Below, piece by piece: positions 42,205-51,229 of a stretch of 64,000 nucleotides of DNA. The stretch comes from Flagellimonas pelagia. Lineage in GTDB: Bacteria > Bacteroidota > Bacteroidia > Flavobacteriales > Flavobacteriaceae. Every line of letters begins with the position of its first letter. The first letter of the stretch is position 1. A program made the translations under genes and the position numbers. The DNA lies in contig NZ_QXFI01000012.1 in the NCBI RefSeq assembly GCF_003584135.1, positions 1 to 64,000 of the forward strand, written 5' to 3'. The notes beneath the pieces were generated by a model that was not told the DNA's origin, made no database searches, and saw only the letters and a list, made by a program, of their open reading frames with translations.

Positions 42205-45200
42205 ATGAGCAAACAAAAAAAGCAAGTAGATAAGGAGTTTGGTTTGTCCTCTTGGGCCATCGATAACCAAACCACCATGTATGTATTGATCGTGGTGATC
42301 CTTATCCTTGGCGCCATGGCATATTTCAGCATGCCCAGGGAAAGCTTCCCGGAAGTCAAGGAAACCAAAATATACATCAGCTCCATATATCCTGGAAACA
42401 CCGCCGAGGATATTGAAAAACTGATCACGGACCCGTTGGAGGATGAACTCAAAACCGTGAGCAATGTGGTGGAGATTACCTCTACCTCACAGGAAGACTA
42501 TTCCATGATCATTGTAGAGTTTGATGAGAACATTTCGGTGGAAGGGGCCCTTCAAAAAGTGAAGGACGAAGTGGATTCCAAAACCGCGGGTGAAGACTGG
42601 CCTACTTTTAACGATGCGAAAGTAGAACCCAATGTTTTCGACCTGAGCCTATCCGAAGAGATGCCCATCCTGAACATCAATATTTCTGGGGACTATCCCG
42701 TGGACAAACTCAAAGAATATGGGGAATATCTGGAAGATGAGATCGAAGGATTACAGGAAATCAAACAGGTGGATATTCGGGGCGCCCAGGAAAAAGAAGT
42801 GGAAGTGGCCGTGGACATCTATAAAATGATGGCCGCCAAGGTCAGCTTCAACGATGTGATCGGTTCCATCAGCAATGAAAACATGACCATGTCCGCCGGT
42901 AACCTTATCGCCAGTGGCCAACGGAGAACCATCAGGATCGTAGGTGAGATCGACAAACCCAAAGATCTGGAAAATTTTGTGGTGAAGTCCGAAAATGGAA
43001 ATCCCATCTACCTGAAGGATATTGCAAAAGTGACCTTCAAGGAAGAGGACAAGACCACATATGCCAGGGAATTTGGTGAACCTGTGGTAATGCTAGACGT
43101 AAAGAAACGTTCCGGGAAGAACATGGTCGCCGCTGTGGAACAGATCAAAGTTATCGTGGATGATGCCATAAAGAACGTGTTCCCACAAGACTTGAAAATT
43201 ACTATTGCCAATGACCAATCTACCAAAACCATTGGCCAAGTAGATGATTTGGTGAACAACATCATCTTCGGTATCATCTTGGTGGTCGGAGTATTGATGT
43301 TCTTTTTAGGGTTCAAGAACGCCTTGTTTGTAGGGTTTGCAATCCCGATGTCCATGTTCATGTCGCTGATGATCCTGAACGCAATGGGTTACACCATGAA
43401 CACCATGATCTTATTCGGTTTGATCATGGGGTTGGGAATGTTGGTGGACAACGGTATTGTGGTTGTTGAGAACGTGTACCGTTTGATGGATGAGGAAGGC
43501 ATGTCCCGAATAGAGGCCGCCAAAAAAGGTATCGGTGAAATCGCGTTCCCGATTATCATTTCCACGTTGACCACCGTAGCCGCTTTCGTGCCACTAGGTC
43601 TTTGGCCTGGTATCATGGGGCAGTTTATGATGTATTTCCCGATAACCCTGTCCGTAGTATTGGGATCGTCCCTCTTCGTGGCCATCTTCTTCAACTCGGT
43701 ATTGGTGTCAAGATACATGACCACCGAGGACAAGGAAATGCCTTTAAAGCAGATTATCCGCATTACATCCATCGTTGCCGTAATTGGATTGTTGATCATT
43801 TTCTTTGGAGGAAGTTACCGTGGTTTAGGAACGGTAATGGTGGTAACCGCCATCATGTTGTGGGTATATCGCTTCTTCTTGAGAGGATGGGCCAATGGAT
43901 TCCAGAAAAACATCCTCCCCAAGTGGGAAAACCTATACGAAAGAACCTTGCGCTTCGCCTTGGCGGGTAAAAGACCTATTTTAATAGCGATCACCACTTT
44001 GGTTTTGCTTTTAATCTCTTTCGTTGGTTTTGGTATTTCCGTGGGAAGCCAAAGGACCAAAGTGGAGTTCTTCCCTGATAACAAGCCTAACCAGATAATC
44101 GTGTATATCGAATATCCGGAAGGAACCGATATTGAGAAGACCAATGCAATTACCAAAGACATTGAGAATAAAGTGTATGGCATCATCAATTCGGATGCCT
44201 ACATGCACGGGGATTATAACTTTATGACCGAAAGTGCGGTTTCGCAGGTGGGTGAAGGTGCCGGAAACCCACAGACTGATGGGGGTTCTTCCGCCGAGAT
44301 GCCCCACCGTGGAAAAATAACAGCTACCATGCGGGAGTTCAAATATCGTGAGGGTGCCGACAGTAACGAGTTGCTCAGAAAAGTACAGGAAGCCTTGAAA
44401 GATGTTTACCCAGGGGTGGCCATTTCTGTGGAAAAAGATGCGGTGGGTCCCCCAGTAGGTTATCCCATCAACATTGAGTTGGAAGGTGATGACTATACGG
44501 AGTTGATCAATACCGCTGAAGAAATGCGGAACTTTATCAATACCAAAAACATACCTGGTATTGATGAGTTGAAAATTGATGTGAACAAATCCAAGCCTTC
44601 CATGTTGGTGGCCGTGGACCGTAAAAAAGCTGGGGAACTAGGTGTCGCCACTGGTCAGGTAGGCCAGCAATTGCGAAGTTCCATCTTTGGATCCAAGGCG
44701 GGTATTTATAAGGAAAATGGAGAGGATTATGATATCTATGTCCGTTTTAACGAGAAAGACCGCTATAACACCAGTGCCCTGTTCAATCAAAGGATCACGT
44801 TTAGGGACCCTTCATCCGGACAGATCAAGGAAGTTCCTGTTTCCGCCGTGACCAAGCAGGTGAACAGTACCGGGTTCAACGCCATCAAACACCGTGATGT
44901 GCGCAGGGTGGTGACCGTGTATTCCGCTTTGGCCCCAGGTTTTACTGATGCTGCTGCCGTTGTTGGCAAAATTCAAGAAGAAATGAACGATTTTGAAAAC
45001 CTCCCTTCGGGTATCAAAATCGACTATACCGGACAAATTGAAGAACAAAAAGACCAATTTCAGTTTTTGATGGGAGCCTTCTTTACCGGTTTGGGCTTGA
45101 TCTTCTTTATTTTGATCTTCCAGTTCAACTCGGTGTCCAAGCCAGGCATCATCATGCTTGCCATTTTCTTGAGCTTGATAGGGGTATTTGGCGGATTGGT

Positions 45201-45711
45201 GGCCACGGGAAGCGCCTTTGTGATCATGATGACCATGATGGGGATCATTTCCCTTGCGGGTATCGTGGTGAACAACGGGGTGGTACTGTTGGATTATACC
45301 CAACTGTTAATCGATAGGAGAAAAGACAAACTCGATATGGACGAGGACGAACTGTTGGAGATGGAAGATTTCACAGAAATCGTGGTAAGAGGTGGTAAGG
45401 CCAGGTTGCGACCTGTACTGTTGACGGCCATCACCACCATTTTGGGATTGATTCCGTTGGCCACCGGGTTCAACATCAACTTCTTCACCTTGATGAGTGA
45501 CTTTGACCCGAACATCTATTTTGGTGGGGACAACGTAATATTCTGGGGACCCTTGGCATGGACCGTGATCTACGGATTGTTCGTGGCTACGTTCTTGACC
45601 TTGGTAGTGGTGCCCATACTATTCAGTTTGGTGTACAAGCTTAAGATCAGGATCAGAAAAAGAAAATTAGCAAGGGAAGAGCGCAAAGCAGTGAATACAG
45701 CAACTGCCTAA
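42205..45711 (+). CDS. RND multidrug efflux pump (AcrB/MexB-like)
   Basis: A 1168-residue inner-membrane proton antiporter with twelve membrane spans and two large periplasmic loops. The relay-site motif GLGMLVDNGIVVVENVYR is near residue 410-425, and the second half repeats it with IVVNNGVVLLDYTQ. It is about 100 residues longer than E. coli AcrB, with extra sequence after the fourth to seventh helices (about residues 510-570) and an acidic insertion near residue 1045. It ends the TetR-controlled efflux operon before a strong terminator. Substrates are unknown. Confidence 0.94.
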   Translation: MSKQKKQVDKEFGLSSWAIDNQTTMYVLIVVILILGAMAYFSMPRESFPEVKETKIYISSIYPGNTAEDIEKLITDPLEDELKTVSNVVEITSTSQEDYSMIIVEFDENISVEGALQKVKDEVDSKTAGEDWPTFNDAKVEPNVFDLSLSEEMPILNINISGDYPVDKLKEYGEYLEDEIEGLQEIKQVDIRGAQEKEVEVAVDIYKMMAAKVSFNDVIGSISNENMTMSAGNLIASGQRRTIRIVGEIDKPKDLENFVVKSENGNPIYLKDIAKVTFKEEDKTTYAREFGEPVVMLDVKKRSGKNMVAAVEQIKVIVDDAIKNVFPQDLKITIANDQSTKTIGQVDDLVNNIIFGIILVVGVLMFFLGFKNALFVGFAIPMSMFMSLMILNAMGYTMNTMILFGLIMGLGMLVDNGIVVVENVYRLMDEEGMSRIEAAKKGIGEIAFPIIISTLTTVAAFVPLGLWPGIMGQFMMYFPITLSVVLGSSLFVAIFFNSVLVSRYMTTEDKEMPLKQIIRITSIVAVIGLLIIFFGGSYRGLGTVMVVTAIMLWVYRFFLRGWANGFQKNILPKWENLYERTLRFALAGKRPILIAITTLVLLLISFVGFGISVGSQRTKVEFFPDNKPNQIIVYIEYPEGTDIEKTNAITKDIENKVYGIINSDAYMHGDYNFMTESAVSQVGEGAGNPQTDGGSSAEMPHRGKITATMREFKYREGADSNELLRKVQEALKDVYPGVAISVEKDAVGPPVGYPINIELEGDDYTELINTAEEMRNFINTKNIPGIDELKIDVNKSKPSMLVAVDRKKAGELGVATGQVGQQLRSSIFGSKAGIYKENGEDYDIYVRFNEKDRYNTSALFNQRITFRDPSSGQIKEVPVSAVTKQVNSTGFNAIKHRDVRRVVTVYSALAPGFTDAAAVVGKIQEEMNDFENLPSGIKIDYTGQIEEQKDQFQFLMGAFFTGLGLIFFILIFQFNSVSKPGIIMLAIFLSLIGVFGGLVATGSAFVIMMTMMGIISLAGIVVNNGVVLLDYTQLLIDRRKDKLDMDEDELLEMEDFTEIVVRGGKARLRPVLLTAITTILGLIPLATGFNINFFTLMSDFDPNIYFGGDNVIFWGPLAWTVIYGLFVATFLTLVVVPILFSLVYKLKIRIRKRKLAREERKAVNTATA

Positions 45712-45733
45712 AACCTTCCAAAAGGTACCCAAC

Positions 45734-45769
45734 AAAAAAAGCCCCGACCTAATAGGTCGGGGCTTTTTC
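45734..45769. terminator. Strong bidirectional rho-independent terminator
   Basis: GCCCCGACC, a 5-base loop TAATA, GGTCGGGGC form a 9-bp GC-rich stem with an A-run before it and T-run after it. It ends the efflux operon from the left and the minus-strand gene at 45789-46139 from the right. Confidence 0.93.
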
Positions 45770-45788
45770 TTAAACACTGATTTAATTA

Positions 45789-46139
45789 CTAGTTGACCGA
45801 GACAACTTCGCCTTGGCTCCAGTTTTTAACGTTTGCAATTCGGTTGTCGGTAAAATCCACTTCCTTCAATACATCATTTTCCCAGAAGAACCATTTTCCG
45901 GTTTTCTTACCATTCATGTATTGACCTGTAGCTATCTTTTTTCCTTCATTATTGAACATCACCCAATCCCCATGTAGCTTTCCGTTCAACAAAAAGCCAG
46001 TTTGGGCGATTTCTCCATTATCGTGAAAATAAGTAGCCTTTACCATTTTACCATCTTTTTCAAAAGTAGGTTTGATATCTTGTGCAGATATACCTACCGT
46101 AAACATCACCGCCAAAAGAAATACTGCTTTTTTCATCAC
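45789..46139 (-). CDS. Exported MORN/YwqK-like repeat protein
   Basis: A 116-residue protein with a signal peptide (AVFLLAVMFTVGISAQ). The mature part has MORN-type repeats of the form YFHDNGEIAQTGFLLNGKLHGDWVMFNNEG and GQYMNGKKTGKWFFWE. Databases often carry such proteins as YwqK-family antitoxin or under a wrong adenylyltransferase name, but nothing here supports a toxin-antitoxin pair or an enzyme. Likely a periplasmic protein of unknown role. It ends 20 bases from the shared terminator. Confidence 0.85.
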   Translation of the reverse strand: MMKKAVFLLAVMFTVGISAQDIKPTFEKDGKMVKATYFHDNGEIAQTGFLLNGKLHGDWVMFNNEGKKIATGQYMNGKKTGKWFFWENDVLKEVDFTDNRIANVKNWSQGEVVSVN

Positions 46140-46181
46140 GTTATTGGGATTTTAAATGGTTAATACTATTAGACAACGTAA

Positions 46182-46189
46182 CAAATATA
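46182..46189 (-). promoter_or_regulatory. -7 element (TATATTTG) of the MORN-like gene
   Basis: Perfect TAnnTTTG on the minus strand, 42 bases before the ATG at 46139. No exact -33 TTTG at 19-21 bases was found. Confidence 0.5.
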
Positions 46190-46487
46190 CATATATTTTA
46201 CGTTAAATAAATATTTAGGTAACTTTTAATTTACATTGAATTAACATTAAAAATTTAAGTAATTGATTAATAGATATTTATAACATTAAGCATACTAGGG
46301 CAATTCTCCTTTTATCGATAATTTTGACACATATTCCAGTCAAAAAGAACTTCAATGTAAATTTATTGTTAATTCTAAGTTATGTAAATAATCCTTGTAT
46401 GGGACGTTAAAAAATCAATCCGTCAGAAATATTTTTCCCGATAACGAGAAAAAAAGGTTTACTAGCAATAAATAATGCTATTCCTAT

Positions 46488-46495
46488 TAAATTTG
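46488..46495 (+). promoter_or_regulatory. -7 element (TAAATTTG) of aspS
   Basis: Perfect TAnnTTTG 19 bases before the aspS ATG. The -33 region is not a good match. Confidence 0.52.
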
Positions 46496-46514
46496 CCCTC
46501 TCATTACAAACATC

Positions 46515-48269
46515 ATGTACAGAAGCAATACGTGTGGTGCTTTAAGGGCATCTGATATCGGTTCCGAGGTTATTTTAAGTGGATGGGTACACAAGGTCAG
46601 GGATAAAGGCTTTGTGGTGTGGGTAGATCTTCGTGATCGTTACGGCATAACCCAATTGGTTTTGGATGAGGACCGCACCGCGTTGGAGCTTTTGGAAAAG
46701 GCCCGTGAGCTGGGTCGTGAAACCGTTATTCAGGCCAAAGGCCAAGTGATAGAAAGGGCATCCAAAAACCCAAATATCCCTACAGGAGACATTGAGGTGT
46801 TGGTAAGTGAACTCACTATTCTCAATAAATCCCTTTTACCTCCTTTCACCATTGAGGATGAAACGGATGGCGGAGAGGATATCCGAATGAAATACCGCTA
46901 TCTGGACATCCGAAGAAACCCCGTAAAAAACAACCTCATCTTCAGGCACAAGATGAGTATGGAGGTTAGAAAATATCTCTCCGACCAGGGCTTTGTGGAT
47001 GTAGAAACCCCCTATTTAATCAAATCGACCCCCGAAGGCGCAAGGGACTTTTTGGTACCCAGCCGTATGAACGAGGGACAATTTTATGCCCTGCCCCAAT
47101 CCCCCCAAACCTTTAAACAGTTGTTGATGGTGGGCGGAATGGACAAGTATTTCCAGATCGTGAAATGTTTTAGGGACGAGGATCTCCGTGCAGACAGGCA
47201 ACCTGAGTTCACCCAGATAGATTGTGAAATGGCCTTTGTGGAGCAAGAGGACATCCTGAACACTTTTGAAGGATTGACCAAACATTTGTTGAAGGAAATC
47301 AAAGGTGTCGAAATCGACAAATTCCCTAGAATGACCTTTGACGATGCCATGAGACTTTATGGTAACGATAAACCCGATATCCGTTTCGGAATGGTATTCG
47401 GCGAACTGAATGCCGTGGCTCAACACAAGGATTTTGGAGTTTTCAATTCGGCCGAGTTGGTAGTAGGTATTGCCGTGCCAGGCGCAGCGTCCTATACCAG
47501 AAAGGAAATTGATGCCCTGATCGATTGGGTAAAACGTCCACAAGTTGGCGCCAAGGGCATGGTTTATGTAAAATGCAATGAGGACGGCACCTATAAATCA
47601 TCCGTGGACAAATTCTACGATGAACAGGATTTGGCCAAATGGGCAGAAGTGACCGGGGCCAAACCTGGAGACCTTATTTGTGTGCTGTCCGGTGATGCCA
47701 ATCCCACCCGCGCACAATTAAGTGCCTTGAGAATGGAACTGGCCAACCGAATGGGTCTGCGAAAACCTGACGAATTTGCCCCACTTTGGGTAATCGATTT
47801 TCCGTTGTTGGAACTGGATGAGGAGACGGGCACCTACCATGCCATGCACCACCCCTTTACATCGCCAAAACCCGGTCAGTTGGAATTGTTGGAAACCAAC
47901 CCCGGTGCGGTAAAGGCCAATGCCTATGATTTGGTGCTGAATGGAAATGAAATAGGCGGTGGTTCCATCAGGATCCACGACAAGGAGACACAGGCGACCA
48001 TGTTCAAACATTTGGGCTTTACCCCGGAAGAGGCCAAGGCACAGTTTGGATTTTTGATGGATGCCTTTCAATACGGAGCACCTCCCCATGGAGGTATCGC
48101 TTTTGGACTCGACCGATTGGTGGCTATTTTAGGCGGACAGGAAACCATCCGTGATTTTATCGCCTTCCCTAAAAACAATAGCGGAAGGGATGTAATGATC
48201 GATGCGCCTGCCCATATCGATCAAGAACAACTGGATGAATTGCACTTGAAATTGACACATACCTCATAA
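46515..48269 (+). CDS. aspS: Aspartyl-tRNA synthetase
   Basis: A 584-residue class II synthetase of the bacterial type. The N-terminal OB-fold binds the anticodon ([22 protein letters not shown]), motif 2 is [21 protein letters not shown], a GAD insertion domain occupies the middle, and motif 3 is [12 protein letters not shown]. It charges tRNA-Asp with aspartate in the cytosol. Length is normal. It stands alone between a -7 element and a terminator. Confidence 0.98.
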   Translation: MYRSNTCGALRASDIGSEVILSGWVHKVRDKGFVVWVDLRDRYGITQLVLDEDRTALELLEKARELGRETVIQAKGQVIERASKNPNIPTGDIEVLVSELTILNKSLLPPFTIEDETDGGEDIRMKYRYLDIRRNPVKNNLIFRHKMSMEVRKYLSDQGFVDVETPYLIKSTPEGARDFLVPSRMNEGQFYALPQSPQTFKQLLMVGGMDKYFQIVKCFRDEDLRADRQPEFTQIDCEMAFVEQEDILNTFEGLTKHLLKEIKGVEIDKFPRMTFDDAMRLYGNDKPDIRFGMVFGELNAVAQHKDFGVFNSAELVVGIAVPGAASYTRKEIDALIDWVKRPQVGAKGMVYVKCNEDGTYKSSVDKFYDEQDLAKWAEVTGAKPGDLICVLSGDANPTRAQLSALRMELANRMGLRKPDEFAPLWVIDFPLLELDEETGTYHAMHHPFTSPKPGQLELLETNPGAVKANAYDLVLNGNEIGGGSIRIHDKETQATMFKHLGFTPEEAKAQFGFLMDAFQYGAPPHGGIAFGLDRLVAILGGQETIRDFIAFPKNNSGRDVMIDAPAHIDQEQLDELHLKLTHTS

Positions 48270-48275
48270 ACTTCA

Positions 48276-48302
48276 AATCCCGATTGTTATCGGGATTTTT
48301 TT
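48276..48302 (+). terminator. Rho-independent terminator after aspS
   Basis: AATCCCGAT, loop TGTT, ATCGGGATT and then T residues to 48302. It lies six bases after the aspS stop and just before the ClC start. Confidence 0.9.
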
Positions 48303-48315
48303 GACCTTTGGATCA

Positions 48316-50106
48316 ATGGGACATAAAAAATCTTGGTTGACAAAATTTTTGGTTTGGCGGGCCAAACACATCTCTCATAGGCAATTTGTGGCCATCTTGA
48401 GCATTCTTGTGGGCTTCACTTCTGGAATGGGGGCCGTTATCCTAAAAAACCTGACGCATTTCTTCCAACATCTTATGGAAGGTAGATTGGTACAGGAATA
48501 CCATCATGCCTTTTATTTTGTTTTCCCTATCATAGGCTTGACCCTGGTGTATCTCGTCATCAAATACGTCATCAGGAATAAGGTAAGCCACGGCATCCCT
48601 TCCACTTTATATGCCATTTCCAAAAGAAAGGGTATTATGGCCAGATATCAAATGTTCGGCTCGATCCTCACCGCTCCCATCACGGTTGGTTTTGGAGGTT
48701 CTGTGGGACTTGAAGGACCAACGGTGGCCACAGGTGCTGCCATCAGTTCCAACATTGCCCGCGCCTTGCACTTGAACCACGCTACACGGATCCTGTTGAT
48801 CAGCTGCGCCTCTGCCGGTGCATTGTCCTCCATTTTCAAGGCACCCATTGCTGCCATCGTATTTGCCATCGAGGTTTTCAGTTTGGACTTGACCCTTGCA
48901 TCACTTCTGCCTTTATTGCTGGCCTCCATATCGGCTATTATCACCTCCTATTTCTTTTTTGGGGATGATGCCTTGTTGCCCTTTAAGATCGTGGATGGTT
49001 TTACTATTGCAGATGTACCCTTTTATATGGTATTGGGGCTGTTCGGAGGTATCACTTCCATTTACTTTACCGAGGTGTATACACGGATACAAAACTTTTT
49101 TGACAAACTTGGCTCTCCCATTCAAAAATTGATGTTAGGTGGTGTGGTCATCGGGATATTGGTTTTTTTGGTCCCTCCCTTGTACGGTGAAGGTTTCGAT
49201 ACGATGAACAACTTGGTACAGGGAAACACGGATGCCGTTCTTGAGAACAACTTCCTCAATCTTGACCTGAACAACGGCTGGGTGGTCATTTTACTTTTGG
49301 CCGGGCTTGTGGCCTTTAAGATTGTGGCCAGTGCCCTCACCTTTGGTGCCGGGGGTGTTGGCGGTATTTTTGCCCCTACCCTTTTTATGGGAAGCCTTAT
49401 GGGCAATTGTGTAGCCAAGTTCATCAACCATTTGGGCATTTTCAAAAATATGGTCTCGGAAAGTAATTTTACATTGGTAGGCATGACAGGTCTTATGGCC
49501 GGTGTTTTGCATGCCCCACTAACGGCCATCTTCCTTATTGCCGAGGTAACCGGAGGATATGAGCTCTTCATTCCATTGATGGTCACTGCCGCCATTTCAT
49601 ACGCACTGGCCCGCTATGTACACCCGCACTCCGTGTATGCCATGGAATTGGCGCGTAAAGGCGAACTCATCACCCACAATAAAGACCATGCGGTACTGAT
49701 GTTCATGGAAATGGACAAGGTGATAGAAAAGAATTTTTTGCCCGTGTATCCCAAAATGAATCTGGGTGACATCGTCCACAAGGTGGTCACCCAATCCACA
49801 CGAAATATTTTTCCAGTGGTCCATGAAAAAAAAGGCACTTTGCTGGGTATCATCCTGATGGATGACATCAGACCCATCATGTTCGACCAGACCATGTACG
49901 ATAAAGTGTTGGCCACCGATGTGATGCAGACACCACCGAGCATCATCGATCTGGATGCGGATAAAATGGCCGATGTGATGAAGAAATTTCAGGACAGTGG
50001 TGCATGGAACCTACCCGTGGTGAAGGATGGAAAATACGAAGGGTTTATTTCCAAATCAAAATTGCTCACAGCCTACCGCAGGGAACTCATCAACTATACG
50101 CAATGA
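48316..50106 (+). CDS. ClC-family chloride channel/antiporter with CBS domains
   Basis: A 596-residue inner-membrane protein. The ClC selectivity motifs are present: VSHGIPST, GFGGSVGLEGPTV with the gating Glu, and FGAGGVGGIFAPTL. After the membrane part (to about residue 435) come two CBS domains (LATDVMQTPPSIIDLDADKMADVMKKF is part of the second), which often bind nucleotides. The ATG at 48316 is preferred to the TTG at 48301, which lies inside the aspS terminator. Its stop overlaps the ATG of the next gene (ATGA). Ion and direction are not known. Confidence 0.94.
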   Translation: MGHKKSWLTKFLVWRAKHISHRQFVAILSILVGFTSGMGAVILKNLTHFFQHLMEGRLVQEYHHAFYFVFPIIGLTLVYLVIKYVIRNKVSHGIPSTLYAISKRKGIMARYQMFGSILTAPITVGFGGSVGLEGPTVATGAAISSNIARALHLNHATRILLISCASAGALSSIFKAPIAAIVFAIEVFSLDLTLASLLPLLLASISAIITSYFFFGDDALLPFKIVDGFTIADVPFYMVLGLFGGITSIYFTEVYTRIQNFFDKLGSPIQKLMLGGVVIGILVFLVPPLYGEGFDTMNNLVQGNTDAVLENNFLNLDLNNGWVVILLLAGLVAFKIVASALTFGAGGVGGIFAPTLFMGSLMGNCVAKFINHLGIFKNMVSESNFTLVGMTGLMAGVLHAPLTAIFLIAEVTGGYELFIPLMVTAAISYALARYVHPHSVYAMELARKGELITHNKDHAVLMFMEMDKVIEKNFLPVYPKMNLGDIVHKVVTQSTRNIFPVVHEKKGTLLGIILMDDIRPIMFDQTMYDKVLATDVMQTPPSIIDLDADKMADVMKKFQDSGAWNLPVVKDGKYEGFISKSKLLTAYRRELINYTQ

Positions 50107-50366
50107 AAATCATCTTCAGATATATTGTTCTACTCTTGGTCATAGCGGCATTGACCAGCATCATCTATGGCTTGAATATTGAAGAGAAAGACCCCGTAAC
50201 GGCCCAAAAATTTATCGGTGGGGGCACTGCGGGCTTATTTTTGGTGGCCATGCCCCTTTTTTTATTTACGGAAAGTAGGGGCAAAAACATGAAAGATTAC
50301 ATGCTCACCAATGAAAATATTAAGAAAATGCAAAATAATGAACGCAAAAACACTGATACTCAATAA
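50103..50366 (+). CDS. Small two-helix membrane protein coupled to the ClC gene
   Basis: An 87-residue protein starting at the ATG that overlaps the ClC stop by four bases. It has two membrane helices (FRYIVLLLVIAALTSIIYGL and GGTAGLFLVAMPLFLF) and a polar, Lys/Asn-rich tail. No family recognised. The coupling suggests work with or near the ClC protein, but that is inference. Confidence 0.86.
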   Translation: MKIIFRYIVLLLVIAALTSIIYGLNIEEKDPVTAQKFIGGGTAGLFLVAMPLFLFTESRGKNMKDYMLTNENIKKMQNNERKNTDTQ

Positions 50367-50448
50367 TTTTCAAAAGATTTAATCTTCAATTCATCCAACG
50401 GGCCATAAAAAATCCTACATTCGTACTTTAACATTTTATTTTTTTTTA

Positions 50449-50643
50449 ATGACTGGTACAGTAAAATTTTTCAATGACTCCAAAGGTTATGGTTTCATTA
50501 CCAACGACGAAACAGGAAAAGACATTTTCGTTCATGTTACGGCATTGAACGGAGTGGAACTGAACGAAGGTGACAAAGTAGAATACACAGAAGAAGACGG
50601 AAGAAAAGGTGTGGTTGCTTCCAAAGTGAAGGTAATCGGATAA
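50449..50643 (+). CDS. Cold-shock-domain protein (CspA family)
   Basis: A 64-residue single cold-shock domain. RNP1 reads KGYGFIT and RNP2 DIFVHVT, the two RNA-binding strands of the OB-fold. It acts as an RNA chaperone. Full family length. Single gene with a T-rich upstream region and its own terminator. Confidence 0.97.
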   Translation: MTGTVKFFNDSKGYGFITNDETGKDIFVHVTALNGVELNEGDKVEYTEEDGRKGVVASKVKVIG

Positions 50644-50670
50644 CAATATTTTATTTTGATTTGTTTTAGG

Positions 50671-50694
50671 ACCCTGGCGCTGCCAGGGTTTTTT
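50671..50694 (+). terminator. Rho-independent terminator of the cold-shock gene
   Basis: ACCCTGGC, loop GCT, GCCAGGGT and a T-run. It lies 27 bases after the cold-shock stop codon and before the convergent tadA gene end. Confidence 0.9.
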
Positions 50695-50696
50695 GT

Positions 50697-51158
50697 TTAA
50701 TTGAGGTTCCTTCTCTGGATAAAGAACCTTTTTAACAATTCGGACGCCTCATTTTCCAATATTCCGCTGACCACTTCGGTCTTGGGATGCAGATGTCCCC
50801 CCACAACATTAAAACCACGCTCCAGATCGGCAGCCCCATATACCACTTTCGAAATTTGGCTCCAGTACAGGGCACCCGCGCACATCTGGCAGGGCTCTAA
50901 GGTAACATAGAGGGTACAGCCATGAAGATATTTTCCTCCCAAAAAATTGGATGCTGCCGTAATGGCCTGCATTTCGGCATGGGCCGTAACATCCTTTAAT
51001 CGCTCCGTAAGGTTGTGTGCCCTTCCAATGATCCTATTGTTCACTACCACCACGGCACCCACAGGAACCTCGCCATTTTCGAATGCGATTTCGGCCTCTT
51101 GCAAGGCTTTTTTCATGAAATAGGTGTCATCGAACGGATTTTCCACGATAATTTTCAA
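50697..51158 (-). CDS. tadA: tRNA-specific adenosine deaminase TadA-like nucleoside deaminase
   Basis: A 153-residue zinc hydrolase. The zinc and catalytic motifs are HAEMQAI (His plus catalytic Glu) and PCQMCAGAL (two Cys). TadA changes A34 to inosine in tRNA-Arg. Other nucleoside deaminases share these motifs, so the exact substrate is likely but not certain. It is divergent from dxs with only about 70 bases between the starts. Confidence 0.92.
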   Translation of the reverse strand: MKIIVENPFDDTYFMKKALQEAEIAFENGEVPVGAVVVVNNRIIGRAHNLTERLKDVTAHAEMQAITAASNFLGGKYLHGCTLYVTLEPCQMCAGALYWSQISKVVYGAADLERGFNVVGGHLHPKTEVVSGILENEASELLKRFFIQRRNLN

Positions 51159-51210
51159 AATTTTGAAGACATGGCTAAGCTACGCATAAAAAAATTTTGG
51201 AGAGAATCGG

Positions 51211-51218
51211 TACTTTTG
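51211..51218 (+). promoter_or_regulatory. -7 element (TACTTTTG) deciding the dxs start
   Basis: Perfect TAnnTTTG 11 bases before the TTG at 51230 and downstream of the alternative TTG at 51197. A message from here would not contain the earlier start. Confidence 0.48.
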
Positions 51219-51229
51219 TTTTTTGTCCA

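Larger units (their letters stand above)
46140..46514. other. AT-rich intergenic region with divergent promoters
   Basis: 375 bases between the MORN-like gene and aspS, strongly A+T-rich. It contains a -7 element for each neighbour (46182-46189 minus, 46488-46495 plus). No coding frame, tRNA or convincing RNA fold was found in the middle part. Several TTAAC/GTTAA and TAATTTA runs occur, but no clear operator. Confidence 0.6.

Noticed and set aside
45789..46139. Toxin-antitoxin system from the YwqK/MORN name
   Set aside because: The protein is exported, has only MORN-type repeats, and no toxin gene is adjacent.
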